Assembly: GCA_964007475.1 (NCBI GenBank)
Contig: OZ023274.1
Location: 29,169,090 to 29,233,089, forward strand
Direction of reading: 5' to 3'
Length of the DNA: 64,000 bases
DNA from: Hybos culiciformis
Taxonomy: Eukaryota; Arthropoda; Insecta; Diptera; Hybotidae
How positions within the stretch are numbered: the stretch's first letter is position 1; every line of letters begins with the position of its first letter. A model generated the notes under the pieces. That model was not told where the DNA came from. It saw only the letters and a list, made by a program, of their open reading frames with translations, and did no database searches. The position numbers and the translations under genes are program-made. Below, one piece after another: positions 1 through 12,417 of the stretch.

Positions 1-193
1 ATCAATCCAGCCTATAAAGATGTTGCAGGGTAGTATTTGTTTATTTATAAATTTTTGTTTGTTTATTTAGCTACAAGAATTGGCTGGAATTTGGCTGGTA
101 CCAAATTTTGTTAGTATCTTTTATTTATAAAATTTGATTTACTAATTTCATTTTATATATTATTAGATTTATTTTATACCTTCAAGTTCAAGC

Positions 194-335
194 ATGCCAA
201 AGAGAAAGTGCCAATTTCTAGAAAAATGTACTACAGACATTGCAATTCAAGTTTTAGTACAAGTCATGGTTTATCCGACATTAAAAATTACATGCAAAGT
301 CAGAAACACAAATCTGCAGTTGTTTCGGCAAGTAA
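194..335 (+). pseudogene. N-terminal fragment of a hAT/ZBED-type transposase (BED-like zinc finger)
   Basis: An open frame starts at the ATG at 194 with MPKRKCQF and continues through a zinc-finger-like segment with the spacing HC-N-S-S-F-S-x-S-H-G-x-S-D-I followed by Q-K-H-K. From family knowledge, this grammar (basic MPK start, C-x-x-C, FSxSHGG-SDI, then a KHK histidine) is typical of BED-type fingers at the N-terminus of insect hAT-like transposase proteins. The position where the first zinc cysteine is expected reads Tyr, so the finger is probably dead. The frame runs into AT-rich sequence after about 335, possibly at a splice site (the bases after GGCAAG are TAAT, not a good donor). No transposase body follows. 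I read it as an orphan first exon or relic; it could also be a decayed host zinc-finger gene. Confidence 0.45.
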
Positions 336-1620
336 TATTTTTTTTTGTTCCTAATTTGTGTTATTAATTTTAAGATATTATTTAATTACGTACTTGACCT
401 TGTTGAAGTAATAATGGTCCTTTTTTTTATATTTATATTAAATAAAATATTTTTTTAATAAATTTTATTAATCTCGTAAAAAAATTCTTTTTGTCCCGAT
501 TTGTAGTGGGGAAAATCTGGTAACCCTACTTAAGATTAAATTAGCCTTTGACAAAGCTTGAACATATTTGCTGAGATTGTGCAGTATAAAGGAAACAGAT
601 AATCAAACGCAGAAATAAAGCTAAATATCCCTCTCCAGTGCTGTGAAAAAGGCGACACCTCTAGCGGAATTTCAAAAGACTGTATTTGAATTTTATTTCT
701 GTGCTGAAGCTGCAATTTATAAAATAAAATTTAAAAAAATTTTAAAATTAAATGACATTTTTTTTTTTTTATTATCTGTTTCGTTTTCTTCACAATCTGA
801 GCTAATAATATTCAAGTTTTAACCCTACAAAGCAAAACCAAGACTCGAATATACTTTTTTGAACGTAATGTTGACTGGGATTTCCAGTACAATGTTTTGA
901 ACATTTGCACTATTATTCACAGAAACAAGTTTCCTATCAAAAGCTTACGATAATTTTTATTTGAGAACATAGACATTAGTAGAACTAGTAATAATTTTAG
1001 TGAAAATATTAAGCTTTGATATTTATTGTTTACATTTTACATTGTATCGTTACGACTTAAATAGTTTTAAAATGTTTTGAAAAAATTTCTCTCCATTTCA
1101 ATTTTTTCTTCATTTCCATTACTTAATTACTAATTTAATAAATTATTGAAAACTTGTAAAGATTTTCCAAGTATTATTTCACTAAAATCATAACGGTATT
1201 GTGAATTTTCGATTATAAAATTGTAATAAAAAATCGCAAATTTTATCTAATTGTAAATAATTTATAAAATTTATTAAAAAGCATAAATTTAAATATTAAG
1301 ATTTTTAGCTTCACGATAGACTGTGACAATCCTTACAAATTCATGTTGAAATTTATTACATATTAAATTAATCGATTTCGATCCTGTTCAATTTCTTTAA
1401 TTTTAAATTTTTTTGAATCCTTCATAAAAATAAATAAATTTATTGAATTTGTTATCAGCTGTTCGATATCCTCGGCTGATATGGTTGAAACTTATTAAAT
1501 ATTTCCTAAAATAATTTAAGGAAAAAAATTAACATAAGTTACTGATTACAACGAATTAAATAAGAAAGTTATTCGAACAGGTTTTTGGAGTTCTTTCGTA
1601 TATTGTTCTTGCCTTATTAA
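336..1620. other. AT-rich stretch without a recognisable gene
   Basis: I see homopolymer runs and AT-rich sequence, with no coding frame of convincing composition. No terminal repeats or RNA gene are visible. Confidence 0.5.
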
Positions 1621-1633
1621 GCAATTTAGAACA

Positions 1634-1898
1634 GAAGAATGGAAAATAAATAATAATGTTGATAGGTACGTATTTCGTACCTCAGAACCGGATTTTGAAG
1701 GTAGGTGGGCATAGGCAACTTAGCAAAAAAGAATGGAAAATAAATAATAATGTTGGTAGATAGGTACTTAGTACCCCAGAAAGAATTTTGAAGGTGGGGT
1801 GGGCAACTTAGCACAGAAGAATGGAAAATAATTAATAATGTTGGTAGGTAAGTACTTAGTACCTCTGAACCGGATTTTGAAGATAGGCATAGGCAAGA
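1634..1898. repeat. Three-unit tandem repeat, unit about 85-97 bp
   Basis: Three successive units begin at about 1634, 1732 and 1815 with GAATGGAAAATAA. Each contains TAATAATGTTG, a GGTA-rich segment and GATTTTGAAG, and ends with a GGGCA/GGCAA segment. The units differ by small indels and substitutions. The open frame covering the array on the minus strand is repetitive because of this and is not a gene. Confidence 0.8.
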
Positions 1899-1924
1899 CG
1901 CAAAAATGCAACTCTGCATCTTAC

Positions 1925-2660
1925 TTTATATGCAGATATGCTAGGCTCGGTTTAGTTGAGTTAGTTTTTATTGGAAAATTATATTTGGCCCTAAATTTCA
2001 TCTAAGTATACCTAGTTACCTATGTATTCCAGAAATCATTATTATTTTTGATTCCTAAACATCGTACTTCCCCTGGCTGGACTGAAACTGGTTGAGTTTT
2101 TTCAAAAATATTAAATAAAATAAAAAAAACTCAATATAAAATTTAATTTAAAAAAACCAGCAATAAATTTGATAAAATTGCAAACCACAAACACACATTT
2201 ACTCAAAAAATATTTTGTTATTGCATTCAAATTGCTTTGTATTGTATTCCAACCAAATTGCTTTGTTATTGTATTCCAAATTGCTTTGTTATTGTTTTTA
2301 TTCGAACATTTTAATCCTATTATTATTTGCTCGTATTAACGCCAGCATTTAATTTCCTTAAATATTTTGTAATTACTTTGTTATTATTTTTTTCCTAACA
2401 TTTCACCTCTATTAAGGTTCAAAATTTAAGCGATTGTGGCGCTGATGTATTTAAGCAAATTTAATGCTGGCTATTTAAGTGAATTTAATGCTAGCTTCAG
2501 ATACATTCGTAATATTCTCTTTTTTCTGTAAATTTTTATTGATCGTAATATTCTCTTTTTTCTTGAAATTTTTATGGATCGTAATATTCTCCTATAAATT
2601 ATCCGAATTTATTCTACACGTAAAACTATTTATGCCATCTGACGGGAAATAATAAAACTT
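1925..2660. other. AT-rich stretch without a recognisable gene
   Basis: Short duplications such as ATTGCTTTGTTATTGTATTCCAA near 2230-2290 and CGTAATATTCTC near 2510-2590 are visible. Nothing suggests a gene. Confidence 0.5.
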
Positions 2661-2769
2661 TTTTTCATCATGGGAAATAAGCGAATAAAAAACTGTTTAC
2701 TAATTTTTCTATCTGAATAAAAGCGCATGAGTATACAGTTAGTTCCAATTTTCTCCGCACATAAAAACA

Positions 2770-3030
2770 TTGAAATTCACCACTAAACCTGCAAAAATTT
2801 GAAAATAACCTCCAAAATTCACCTAATTCACCTAAATTCGCCAAAAATTTGAAAATAACTTCCAAAAATTCACCTAAATTCGCCAAAAATTTGAAAATAA
2901 CCTCCAAAAATTCACCTAAATTCGCCAAAAATTTGAAAATAACCTCCAAAAATTCACCTAATTCAGCGAAAATTTAAAAATAACTTCCAAAAATTCAACT
3001 TATTCACCTAAATTCATCTAATTCACCTCT
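2770..3030. repeat. Minisatellite, unit about 41 bp
   Basis: At least six units share CCAAAAATTCACCTAA followed by TTCGCCAAAAATTTGAAAATAAC. The later units degrade into shorter ATTCACCTAA words. The minus-strand open frame with a repeated FKFLANLGEF peptide is simply this array read through and should not be called a gene. Confidence 0.85.
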
Positions 3031-6000
3031 ATAAGTGGCTGCGGCTGTTGGCGCAGAAACGGCATATTGTACCTACTCTTTTGAATAAAATATTGTCAGC
3101 CTTTGGTTAATTTTTCCTTGGTTTCATTTTTCCATCAATCCCTAAGAATAAATTAGAATTTCAGTTAAACATTATAAAAGTGCTTTTGTACAAAACCGGA
3201 ATAAACATTATAAGAAAAAGAAATTAAGAAATTTATTAACAATAAAGTTTAGGCGTTAGTGCTGTTCACAAGCCAGATTTCTCTGAAACTTGATGCAAGG
3301 GTAGAAGCGGCATCCAAACTCTTAAAACAAAATCAGATTTGGCCAACAAAACCCCCTTTTACATATATTTCCACAAAGTTTCCATATAAGTTTAAATTGA
3401 AAATCTTACTACAAAATATAAGGAATATAAAATATATAAAATTAACTTACTCCAAAAATGATGTCCATTATTTTTTGTGGTAATTTTATCCCTTCTCGAT
3501 TTGAAACCCGGCATCAAACAATAAACCATGAAATTATTTTAATTAAAAGATTTTTTCTTAAACATTTTCTCTTCATTTTTATTTCAAAAATCAAAATTTA
3601 AAATTTTAGAATATTTTTTATTTTGGTTTTTTTGACAAAACTTTCCATTGTTTACAAAAATAAGCACCGGGCAAAAACAGAAAGGCATTAAACTTTTGCT
3701 TGGACGGGCGTATTGGTGTTTTTAATACTTGCGTCTGTTTTTAATACGTGCGTTTTTTGTTGTTGTTTTGGATACAATAAGCAGCACATTTTTTTTCGAG
3801 TTTCAAATCTTGTTATATATTATTTTTGATTTCGATGAAAATTGATATTTTATATAATATGGATTTGTCAAAATGAATACTTTAGAATATCGAAATATTG
3901 AAAACGGGCTACTAAATTTATGAGTTAGTGTTCTTTCTACATTTAATATAATAATAAAAAGATGTCGATATTTTGAGTTTTTTGGCATATGAAAAAGCTT
4001 CCCTAAACTAATGCGAAAAGAAAAGGAAACTAATGCGAAAGAAATTTAAAAAAAACATATTTATTTCAAATTAATTCGTAATTATCCGTAGTTTAAAAAA
4101 AAAACCTACACTTTATATAAAAATTAATGCTCTACCAAGACCCAAAATATCTGCAATAAAATCCACAAACTGTTTCTTATTTTCAAAAAAAATAAAAATG
4201 GACAACGATTATAGACATTTAAAAAAGAGTTAAATATGTATAAAACATTTATTTATTTTATTTTTTTTCCTTGAACTTTTGTCTAAATCAATTAAGTAAA
4301 ACCATTTTTTTAATTACAACATTTCTAATTCAACTTGAGAGTCCTTAACTTGTAAGTAAGTATATAAAAAAAAAAATTCATTCATGCATAATTTAAAGGC
4401 ATTGAAATATCTAATTTTTTCCCCTATTTTTGTTCATGGGAATCAACAAATTTAGTCTTCAAAAAAGGTATACAATACTACATTTATACATATATTCTAA
4501 AAATGGATCTTTACATATCAGATAAATTGCTGAAGTATTAATAAAAGTCCATAAATTTGTCAAATCTATTTTTCTCTTATCGTAAATTTTCGATGCAGTC
4601 ATTTGTGTACCCAAAAGTATACGTATAAACAAAATTCGACTCTGCGTAATAAATTTACATTGCGGAAAAAAATAAAAGCCTTCATTTATATTAATGCTCG
4701 TAGATACGCATAATATATTTTCGACAATGTTACCACAAATATTAAGATATGAAAGGTTTGCATGTATACATACATACTTAAAATATTTTAAAATTTTTCT
4801 TCAAAATATTTACAGACTGGCAAATTTTTTTTGTGTCTATTGAAAATAAATAATTTCTGGTTATTCAAAATTTATTTTTAAAATTTAAATTAAAGTTTTT
4901 TGTGTGCTTGGGATAAGTTCGAACACTACTGGAGGATTTGAACTAAATTTTTTCGACTAAAACGAGTTCTCTGGAGTCATTTGGACTCGGTGGCTATTTT
5001 TAACGAAGACTATTTTTAACTATTTTTAACGAACGATCTTAATTAAATTTTTTAAGCAAAGCAGGAAGCAGTTTCTTATATAAGACTTCCAATTAAAAAT
5101 AGAATATAAATTACTTAACAACATTTTGATCAACCACCATGCTTGTGGGACGTATTAGGAAAAAAATTCTATGAATAATGAACACCTTAGTTAGTAGATC
5201 AATTATTCAATATGATATTAAAAAAATTTATTAAAATGTAAATAAAACTGTCTCAAGTTTTTCAAAACTGACCACCTTTTATTTTTTCTATCAAATAACC
5301 TAAATTTTTTTTTAATTGTAAAAAAATTAACTAAAATGAAATGTTTTTTATTTTATTTTTCTTAATTTAAAAGGTTTAAAGTTAACCGTTAATAACAATT
5401 TTTCATTTCGTTTTCTTCAATAAAGAAGAAAATAAAAGTATCCTTTAAAAAAGGGTCAAAAAAGTTAAGACAACTGAAGTAAAAAAAAAAAAAATTAGAA
5501 AATTTATTTTGCCAAGATGTTTACTAAAATTAAAAGATTTAAATTCTCTTCATGTCCTCTTTTTGTAAGTTTTTTTTTTTATTTCTTTCCAATAAATTTT
5601 ATAATATTTTCAAGTTCAAACTCTGTAGAACGCTAAAAAGTATTCAAAACTGTAAGCTATTCCAGTAAAAGTATATTAAAGTTTTTTTTTAAATAATCAG
5701 TGCATTACTTATATTTAGCATATATATATATTTGTAAACAACGTCAACGAAGTTTATATTCCTGTGAAACTAACTAAATTCCAGGAGCATCAAAAATCAT
5801 AATTTTTGGTCCTTATTTGTTCATATAATTTTTTTATTTTCTAAATAAAAAAATTTAATTTTAATTTATTTTCGACAATGCAATCTTGTGATCAGAAACT
5901 ACAAGTTAAGCCAAATCAAGTGTTAAAAGCATTCAACCATAATAATATACTATAATGTATAAGGTCATTGTATATTTATATCACATTTCCATGTTCTAAT

Positions 6001-6339
6001 TAATAGTGTTATAATTAATAACATTGAACACCCCATAAAATGAAGAAAATTACCCTTATTTTCATTCTAAAAATGCAATAAATATAATAAGATGGTAATA
6101 TCTTCGATATTATCTATAATACTTGTTTTACATTTTTTTAGTTCTTCATTAATAAGAACATTTAAATATAGGTACCTAAATTATAATTCATCAAGAGAAA
6201 GCACCTTGCGAGTGTACTTTTACTGTGCGTGACTACAGTCATTGCAATTTTTTTTTTTTAACATTTAACTATTATCAATAAAGTATAAATGAAATGTGAG
6301 AAAATTAATATTAAAAGGAATAATGACAAAATTGCTATA
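3031..6339. other. Long AT-rich region without a recognisable gene
   Basis: I looked on both strands for transposase, reverse transcriptase and host exon signatures and found none. The stretch has many poly-A/T runs and no visible long terminal repeats. Confidence 0.45.
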
Positions 6340-6349
6340 CCTATATTAT

Positions 6350-7159
6350 GAATCTAGGCTAATTCATCGCCTAGCAATTCATCGCCAAGCAATTCATCGC
6401 CAGCAATTCATCGCCAGCAATTCATCGCCAGCAATTCACCGTCAAGCAATTCATCGCCAATCAATTCATCGCCAGTAATTCATCCCCAGTAATTCATCGC
6501 CAGCAATTCATCGCCAGTAATTCATCGCCAGTAATTCATCGCTAGCAATTCATCGCCAGTAATTCATCGCCAGTAATTCATCGCCAGCTATTCATCGCCA
6601 TCAATTCATCGCCAGCAATTCATCGCCAGCAATTCATCGCCAGCAATATTTTATGTTTTTTTTTTGGTTTCTTTTTTATATTTCGGCGAAAATAAAATTT
6701 TGCCGTCGAAAAATGTATGAAAATTTTAAGTGGCCATATCTCCAAAACAGGGCATTTCCGAGAAAAAAACTTTTCAATTTGTTGATTTGAGAACCGCCTC
6801 TACTTCCTCACCAAGTTTCTGCCACATCGGGCTAATTTATTTTTTATTTTTTTTTATATATTTCGAAAGAAAAAAAAAATTTTCCACAAAAAAATGTATG
6901 AAAATTTTGAGGGCTAAATCTCCGAAACGGAGCATTTCCAAGAAAAAAGCTTTTGTATTTAGTGGTTTGGGCACCGCCTCTAGCCAATCATCAATTGGCG
7001 ATGAATTGCTGGCGATGAATTGCTGGCGATGAATTGCTGGCGATGAATTGCTGGCGATGATTTGCTGGCGATGAATTGCTGGCGATAAATTGCTGGCGAT
7101 AAATTGCTGGCGATGAATTGATTCGCGATGAATTGCTAGGCGATGAATCAGCCGCTTAC
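6350..7159. mobile_element. Foldback element 1 (MULE-like): 14-bp satellite arms in inverted orientation, 10-bp target duplication
   Basis: The left arm (about 6358-6650) is a tandem array of a 14-bp unit of the type CAATTCATCGCCAG. The right arm (about 6995-7150) is the same unit in reverse complement. The outer ends match: GGCTAATTCATCGCCTAGC on the left, and GGCTGATTCATCGCCTAGC on the complement of the right. Flanking both sides is CCTATATTAT (6340-6349 and 7160-7169), a perfect 10-bp target duplication. Between the arms the core is duplicated (about 6700-6835 and 6885-6985); each half has ATGTATGAAAATTTT, a CTCC-AAA-GGGCATTTCC segment and ACCGCCTCTA. No transposase is encoded. Known biology: Mutator-like elements make 8-11 bp duplications and can have very long TIRs; assigning this element to that superfamily is inference. 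Confidence 0.8.
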
Positions 7160-7650
7160 CCTATATTATACCTAATAATGTTATATGAATAATGTAATAT
7201 AAAACAACATTAAATATACATTATACATATCTAAAATTTCACATGTTATCAATAATAGTTTTGATTTTTGTTTTATTGTTTCTATTATTTCTTCACATTC
7301 TATACATAATTATTAAATTGATTAAACTTCCAGTATTTATATATTTCATTACTAAAACATGAAAGAAAAAAATTTAATTTTTATTGTGCTACCTTTACAT
7401 AATATAAAAAAATTGTAAAGGCATAGTTGCAACTAGAGTTTCCATCCCGGGATTTCCCGGGATAAATTTCCCGGGAAATATGTTAATTTTCAATTCCCGA
7501 AATCCCGGGATTTTTTTTCAATTCCCGGGAAATTTACTTTAATTTATTTTAATATTTATAGTTTGCTTTACTTAAAAAAATCTATTTCTCTTTTTAAATT
7601 TTATTTAGTATTCAATTCAACAACACATTTTTGGATGACAAAGAAATTAT

Positions 7651-8812
7651 ACGTCAATAAATTTTTTATTGAATTTTTCGAAGTTCTTTGCAGCTGCAGT
7701 GCTGTGTGCAGAGTCTGTCAGCTGTTGGTACGTGCCACTATTGAAATATATATTATATCCATACTAGCCTGAAAGCACTGAATCATCACTGCTCCATCAC
7801 TGAGATTTGTTGTTGTTTTCTAATGATTCATCACTGAGTTATGAATGGAGCTCGGGAAAAAACTCAGCGTTAGAAAATACAATTTACTACCACATACAAA
7901 CAACTATCTCTCTCACATATGAAACAAAATATACCTGCTTTTATACAAAACTCATCACTGTTTAGCTACCCAGTACTCATCACCCATTATTCATCACTTA
8001 TTCACTACCTAGTACTCGTCACTTTTTAACTGGCTTTCCTTTCTAAAAAATAAATAAAACATTTGTTTTATCTGTGGATAAATTTATTATTAACTATAAA
8101 GATGAATGAATTAACTATAAAATGAATAGAATTTTAAATTAATTAAGTATCCACATGCATTCTGACAGCAGCAGGCAAATCTATATTTTTTCTTTTTTTT
8201 TTGAAGCCATACTTTTGGATGATTTAAGGACACTCTTCTTCACTTCTTTTTCGGATAATAATACTCCCATTCCTGATCCACAGGCATCTAAACGAGAAAC
8301 TATGAGTTAACTATATAATTCATTATTAAATTAAATAAAAAATATATTTCTTACCATATAATTATATTAAATAATTATTTAATTTCGGATTTTTTCATCT
8401 TTTTAATTAATAATATTGAATATTATTTTTAATTTTTAAAATGATTCTCCGATAAATAAAAAAACTTGTCTTCAATTTTTTTTTTCGTTTCACTTTCAAA
8501 TTTTTTTGTGTTATTGAAATATAAAACATTTGCTTCTCTTTTTTTCAACCTAATCTCAGTGATGATTTATCAATGACTCAGTGGTGATCACTGAGTTATA
8601 GTGAATAGTAAATACATGCAAAAATTTTTATTTATAATATGCTAAAAATCCAATACATTCACATGAAAATTCGCTCCCATGTATTTGTGACCACTGACAA
8701 AAAGCTAGTAGGGATATTTCTATAGTGGCACGTAACAACAGCTGACAGTCTCAGCACACAGTACTGCAGCTGCAAAGAACTTCGAAAAATTCAATAAACA
8801 ATTTATTGACGT
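7651..8812. repeat. Inverted-repeat unit inside hAT 1 (arms about 118 bp)
   Basis: A left arm beginning ACGTCAATAAATT at 7651 and running past TCAGCTGTTG and ACGTGCCACTAT is repeated in reverse complement, ending TTATTGACGT at 8812. Similarity continues inward to about 7770 and 8700. The sequence between contains many TCATCACTGAG/CACTCATCA-type words in both orientations. It may be a non-autonomous TIR element inserted in the hAT 5' region, or an inverted duplication within the hAT. I could not find a convincing target duplication, so its class is open. Confidence 0.65.
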
Positions 8813-9323
8813 TAGTGATTCACCTGAAAAAATATTGTTTAAAAAATTTCTGAACAAAAATCAAAGTATGTACTATGTATTCATAAGAAGTAACTAAAAT
8901 ATTTTTTTTTGATGACGCCTTTAAGGTCCATTCACTTCACACACATCAGGAACGTCACCGTCAAAATAAAAATTGGTTGTTCTAGATGACTCGTTTAAAT
9001 GTAAATAATTCTGTTCTTGTTTAAGTAATTTTTTTAAGACGTATTATACTTTATTGAGTATACTTTGATAAAAATTCCATGTGTATTTTGTTTGTGTTAT
9101 TAAATGTCAAAAATAAATTACATAAACAAATTACAAGTGGATTGTGGAATATTTGTATTCTAAATTTTTTTATTTATCAAAGAATTTATTCAGGAGCAAC
9201 TGTTATTTTTTGTTGCCAAGGAAAAAAATCCTACGAAAAATCCTTCGACGGTGATAAGCTTATATAAAAATTGGGAAAATTTTTGATAATATTTTAATAA
9301 TTAAGATCAAGATCAACATAGTA

Positions 9324-11210
9324 ATGGGAACGATAGCAAAGTGCAAAGAATCTGAGGTTTGGAAATATTTTATGAGAAATGACAAAAATGAATCCGCAGA
9401 ATGCAAAAAATGTTTAAAAATTATTCAATGTAAAGGAGCTTCTACAAGCGGGCTCATCAGGCATTTATTGTCTCAACATGATATTATTTTGAAGCGAACA
9501 GTTCACGATGACGACAATCAATCAAAAAAAACTAAACAGACTACAATGAAAAGTTTTGTCCAACGATCATCATTATGCGAAATTGTAGCTAAACTTGCTT
9601 CAGTTGACGGATTCTCAATAAATGCAATTAAAAATAGTTCCTTTATACGAGAATCTTTATATGCCAAGCAATATCAATTACCGAATTGCAATACAGGCGT
9701 AATGAAATTAATTCATGATTTTTATAATATTGCTAAAAGTGAAGTTATAAAAAAAATAAAACATAATTTAAACAACGCTGGAAAATTTAGTGTTACTCTT
9801 GACGAATGGACTAGCATAAAAAATACCATATACTTAAATGTAAATATACACATCAAAACGAAGAATTTGACAATTTAGGGTTAATACGAATTGATGGAAG
9901 CTGCCCAGCTGAAAAAGCATTAATTTTATTTGAAAAAAAGCTTTCAGAATTTAATTTAAAATCGTCCGACGTTGTTGCAACAACAACCGATGGAGCGGCT
10001 GTTATGGTCAAGTTCGGTAAGATTTCTTCTTTTTGTCATCAACAATGCTATACAATCATGGGATTCATCTGGGAGTTATCGATGTTCTTTACAAAGCCAA
10101 ATTCAAATATACAGTCAATTCGATAATGAAACTCATGATGATTATGAAGAAGAAAATTATGTTGAAAGTGTTGATGAATTTGACGACAATGAAAATGAAG
10201 ATAGTCTTGCTATTAGTTCATTTTCAACTGATCTGCAAATGAATCATCAAAATCTTGAGAACGGTTTGAAAATGGTCCGAAAAATTGTCAAATTATTTAA
10301 GTTATCACCAGTGAGAAACTCTATTTTGCAAAATTATGTTAAAAATGTGCATGGAAGAGAATTATGTTTACTTTTAGATTCTGTAACTAGATGGAACAGC
10401 ATCGAACCTATGTTGGAAAGGTTTCTTAAGTTAAAAAGCTGTATTATAAATGCGCTGAGCAGTTTAAATTTGTCGCATTATTTCGATAATAATTTAGTAC
10501 CACATCTCGAAATATTACTAAATTTGATGAAACCAGTCAAGTTAGCAGTTGAAGCATTGGGAAATCGCGAATCCAATCTTATCACAAGTGAGGGTATTTT
10601 AAATTTTCTTTTCAAGACACTCGAGGAACAAAAAAATGAGTTGGCATCTGAAATGTTACAAGTACTTAAAATAAGATTGATGGAAAGACGCAACAAAGAT
10701 TTAATTTCGCTCCTGCAATTTTTGCAAAATCCACAAAATGTAAACAATAATTTTTTTGAAAAAAGCAGTAAAGTTCGCATTATTACTTTGGCAAAAGAAT
10801 TAATGACAAGATTATTTGTAAATACTTATGCTGAAGCTGATTCAACTCAGAATGAAATTGAATCTGAAGATGGTGTAGAAGTGGAGGAAGGTGACTCAGA
10901 AGAAATTAAACTAAAAAAGAACTTGAAAATTGCAGTGAATAATTGTTTTAGGGAAATGCCCATTAATTTAGATTATGGCAGTAATTTGCAAAAAGAAATT
11001 AAAATATTTGAAATTACCGGAGAAAGGACCGAAAATTTGCAAAAATTATTCAACAGCTTAAAAACAATAAGACCTACTTCAACTGAGAGTGAACGGATAT
11101 TTTCAATTGCATCAATATTTTCGTCAAAAAGAAGATCATTACTAAGTGATCATTCACTAAGCGCATTATGCTTATTAAAAACTTATTTTATTAAATACAA
11201 AAATAAATAG
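9324..11210 (+). pseudogene. hAT transposase, frameshifted (BED finger, RNase-H-like core, hATC dimerisation domain)
   Basis: The reading frame opens at 9324 (MGTIAKCKESEVW). The first about 60 residues form a BED zinc finger with CKKC and a later H-x4-H pair (RHLLSQH). The first frame ends at 9878, but the expected continuation is in another frame: ATTTDGAAVM, the catalytic-core Asp motif, at about 9980-10010, and YNHGIHLGVIDVLYK near 10045-10090. A third frame then carries a long acidic insertion, the DSVTRWNS motif (hAT RW region, near 10380) and a C-terminal hATC region with STESERIFSIAS at about 11080. So at least two to three frameshifts (about 9850, 10040 and 10100) break it. Family knowledge: this protein cuts and pastes the element through the CCCGGGA-rich ends. 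As assembled it cannot be translated as one protein, although single-base assembly errors could account for part of this. Confidence 0.9.
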
Positions 11211-11469
11211 TTGACTCTTCTTAGCAGTTCAAATATATTCAATTGTTGCTTTTTTAAGAAATGCTTTAAATAAATATAATATATACACAAGACTGAAATT
11301 AAATTGTGATTTTTTTTATTTTTTAAAATAAATATAGTTAATTTTTTTAGTTTTCTTTCATATTTTTCAGATTTCCCGGAATCCCGGGATTTCCCGAAAA
11401 ATATAATTTTATATTTCCCGTTTCCCGGGAAATTTAAAAGTGCCGGGAAATGGAAACTCTAGTTGCAAC

Positions 11470-12409
11470 AATGCAACATGCAAGATATAAGCAATAAGAA
11501 AATTCTCAAAAATTTTTATAAAATTTTTATTTTAACTCTTTTAACATATTTAGAGAAAATTTATGAAACAATAATTTTTCAAATGTCATTTGAAATCTCT
11601 GCTAAATATACTAACTATAGTATACTAATATTATTTTAAGAACCCCAAAAAAATGTACTTATCTCTAGATTCTTAATTATAAATTATGATTTGTTATACT
11701 TTGATGTCAGTATTAACGTACTAACTTATATAAAAAAAATTCTAAAATCATTAATATATTATAATTTTTGAAAAAATTATATTAAAAAAACCGAATCGAA
11801 AATAGTTCGAAAAAATATAAAATACAATGATACTTCTACTTTCTACATAGATACATTAAAGATTAAACGACTGAAATTCTTAATGTGCATTCTGCATTTT
11901 CTTTTTATCTATACTGTATACAGAGAGAAATGGTTTTCAATGTTTTTCCAATTTTATATTTAGTGAAATATATAATTCATTTTTACTTTCAATCTATATA
12001 TAGTTATCTATACTTTATCTTTGAAATTTTATAACACAGAGAAAACAAGATAGAAAAGAGTTTAGGATGCAATTGGATTTCAAATATCCATCTATTATAA
12101 TGTAATTTTAATGTTTGCATTTTATATAAATAAGTTGCAGCACTCTGTTGTTATGCTATGCTGTGCTAAAAAAAGGAATAATAATAATAATAACAATAGT
12201 TCAAAACATGAAAAAAATAATTTTGTTTTGTAAGTATATAACGAAAGGATATTAGGAAAACAATAAAATAATATGTTAAGCTTAAGAAGATTTTGGAAAA
12301 TTTTCTAATTATTATATTGTTATAGGTGCAATATTTTATAAAATGGATTAATGGGTTATAAATGTTTACACAATTGATGTGATTTACTGTTTTATTACAA
12401 ACAAATTAT
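11470..12409. other. AT-rich spacer without a recognisable gene
   Basis: A short (TAA)n run near 12178-12200 is the only structured sequence I see. Confidence 0.5.
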
Positions 12410-12417
12410 GTTTGGAT

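Larger units (their letters stand above)
7434..11461 (+). mobile_element. hAT DNA transposon 1 (full length, about 4.0 kb)
   Basis: The terminal inverted repeats are TAGAGTTTCCATCCCGGG on the left and TAGAGTTTCCATTTCCCGG on the complement of the right. The element is flanked by an exact 8-bp duplication GTTGCAAC (7426-7433 and 11462-11469), diagnostic of hAT. Both subterminal regions are packed with CCCGGGA/TCCCGGG words (7450-7545 and 11370-11450), the expected arrangement of transposase-binding sites. The interior carries one transposase coding region on the same strand, now frameshifted, and a separate inverted-repeat unit between 7651 and 8812. Confidence 0.95.

Noticed and set aside
2668..2949. 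Minus-strand open frame with a repeated peptide, as a repeat protein gene
   Set aside because: It is a 41-bp minisatellite read in a permissive frame; units drift by indels that break the frame and there are no gene signals.
6358..6650. Regularly spaced short direct repeats resembling a CRISPR array
   Set aside because: The 14-bp units are directly adjacent or separated by only a few conserved bases, with no unique spacers. The same unit occurs inverted on the other side. The sequence is eukaryotic, so this is a transposon arm.
6730..7032. 100-codon frame inside foldback element 1 with repeated ISPK/SPKRSISKKK peptide
   Set aside because: The repetition reflects the duplicated core. Related cores in elements 2 and 3 do not keep the frame open, so coding is unlikely.
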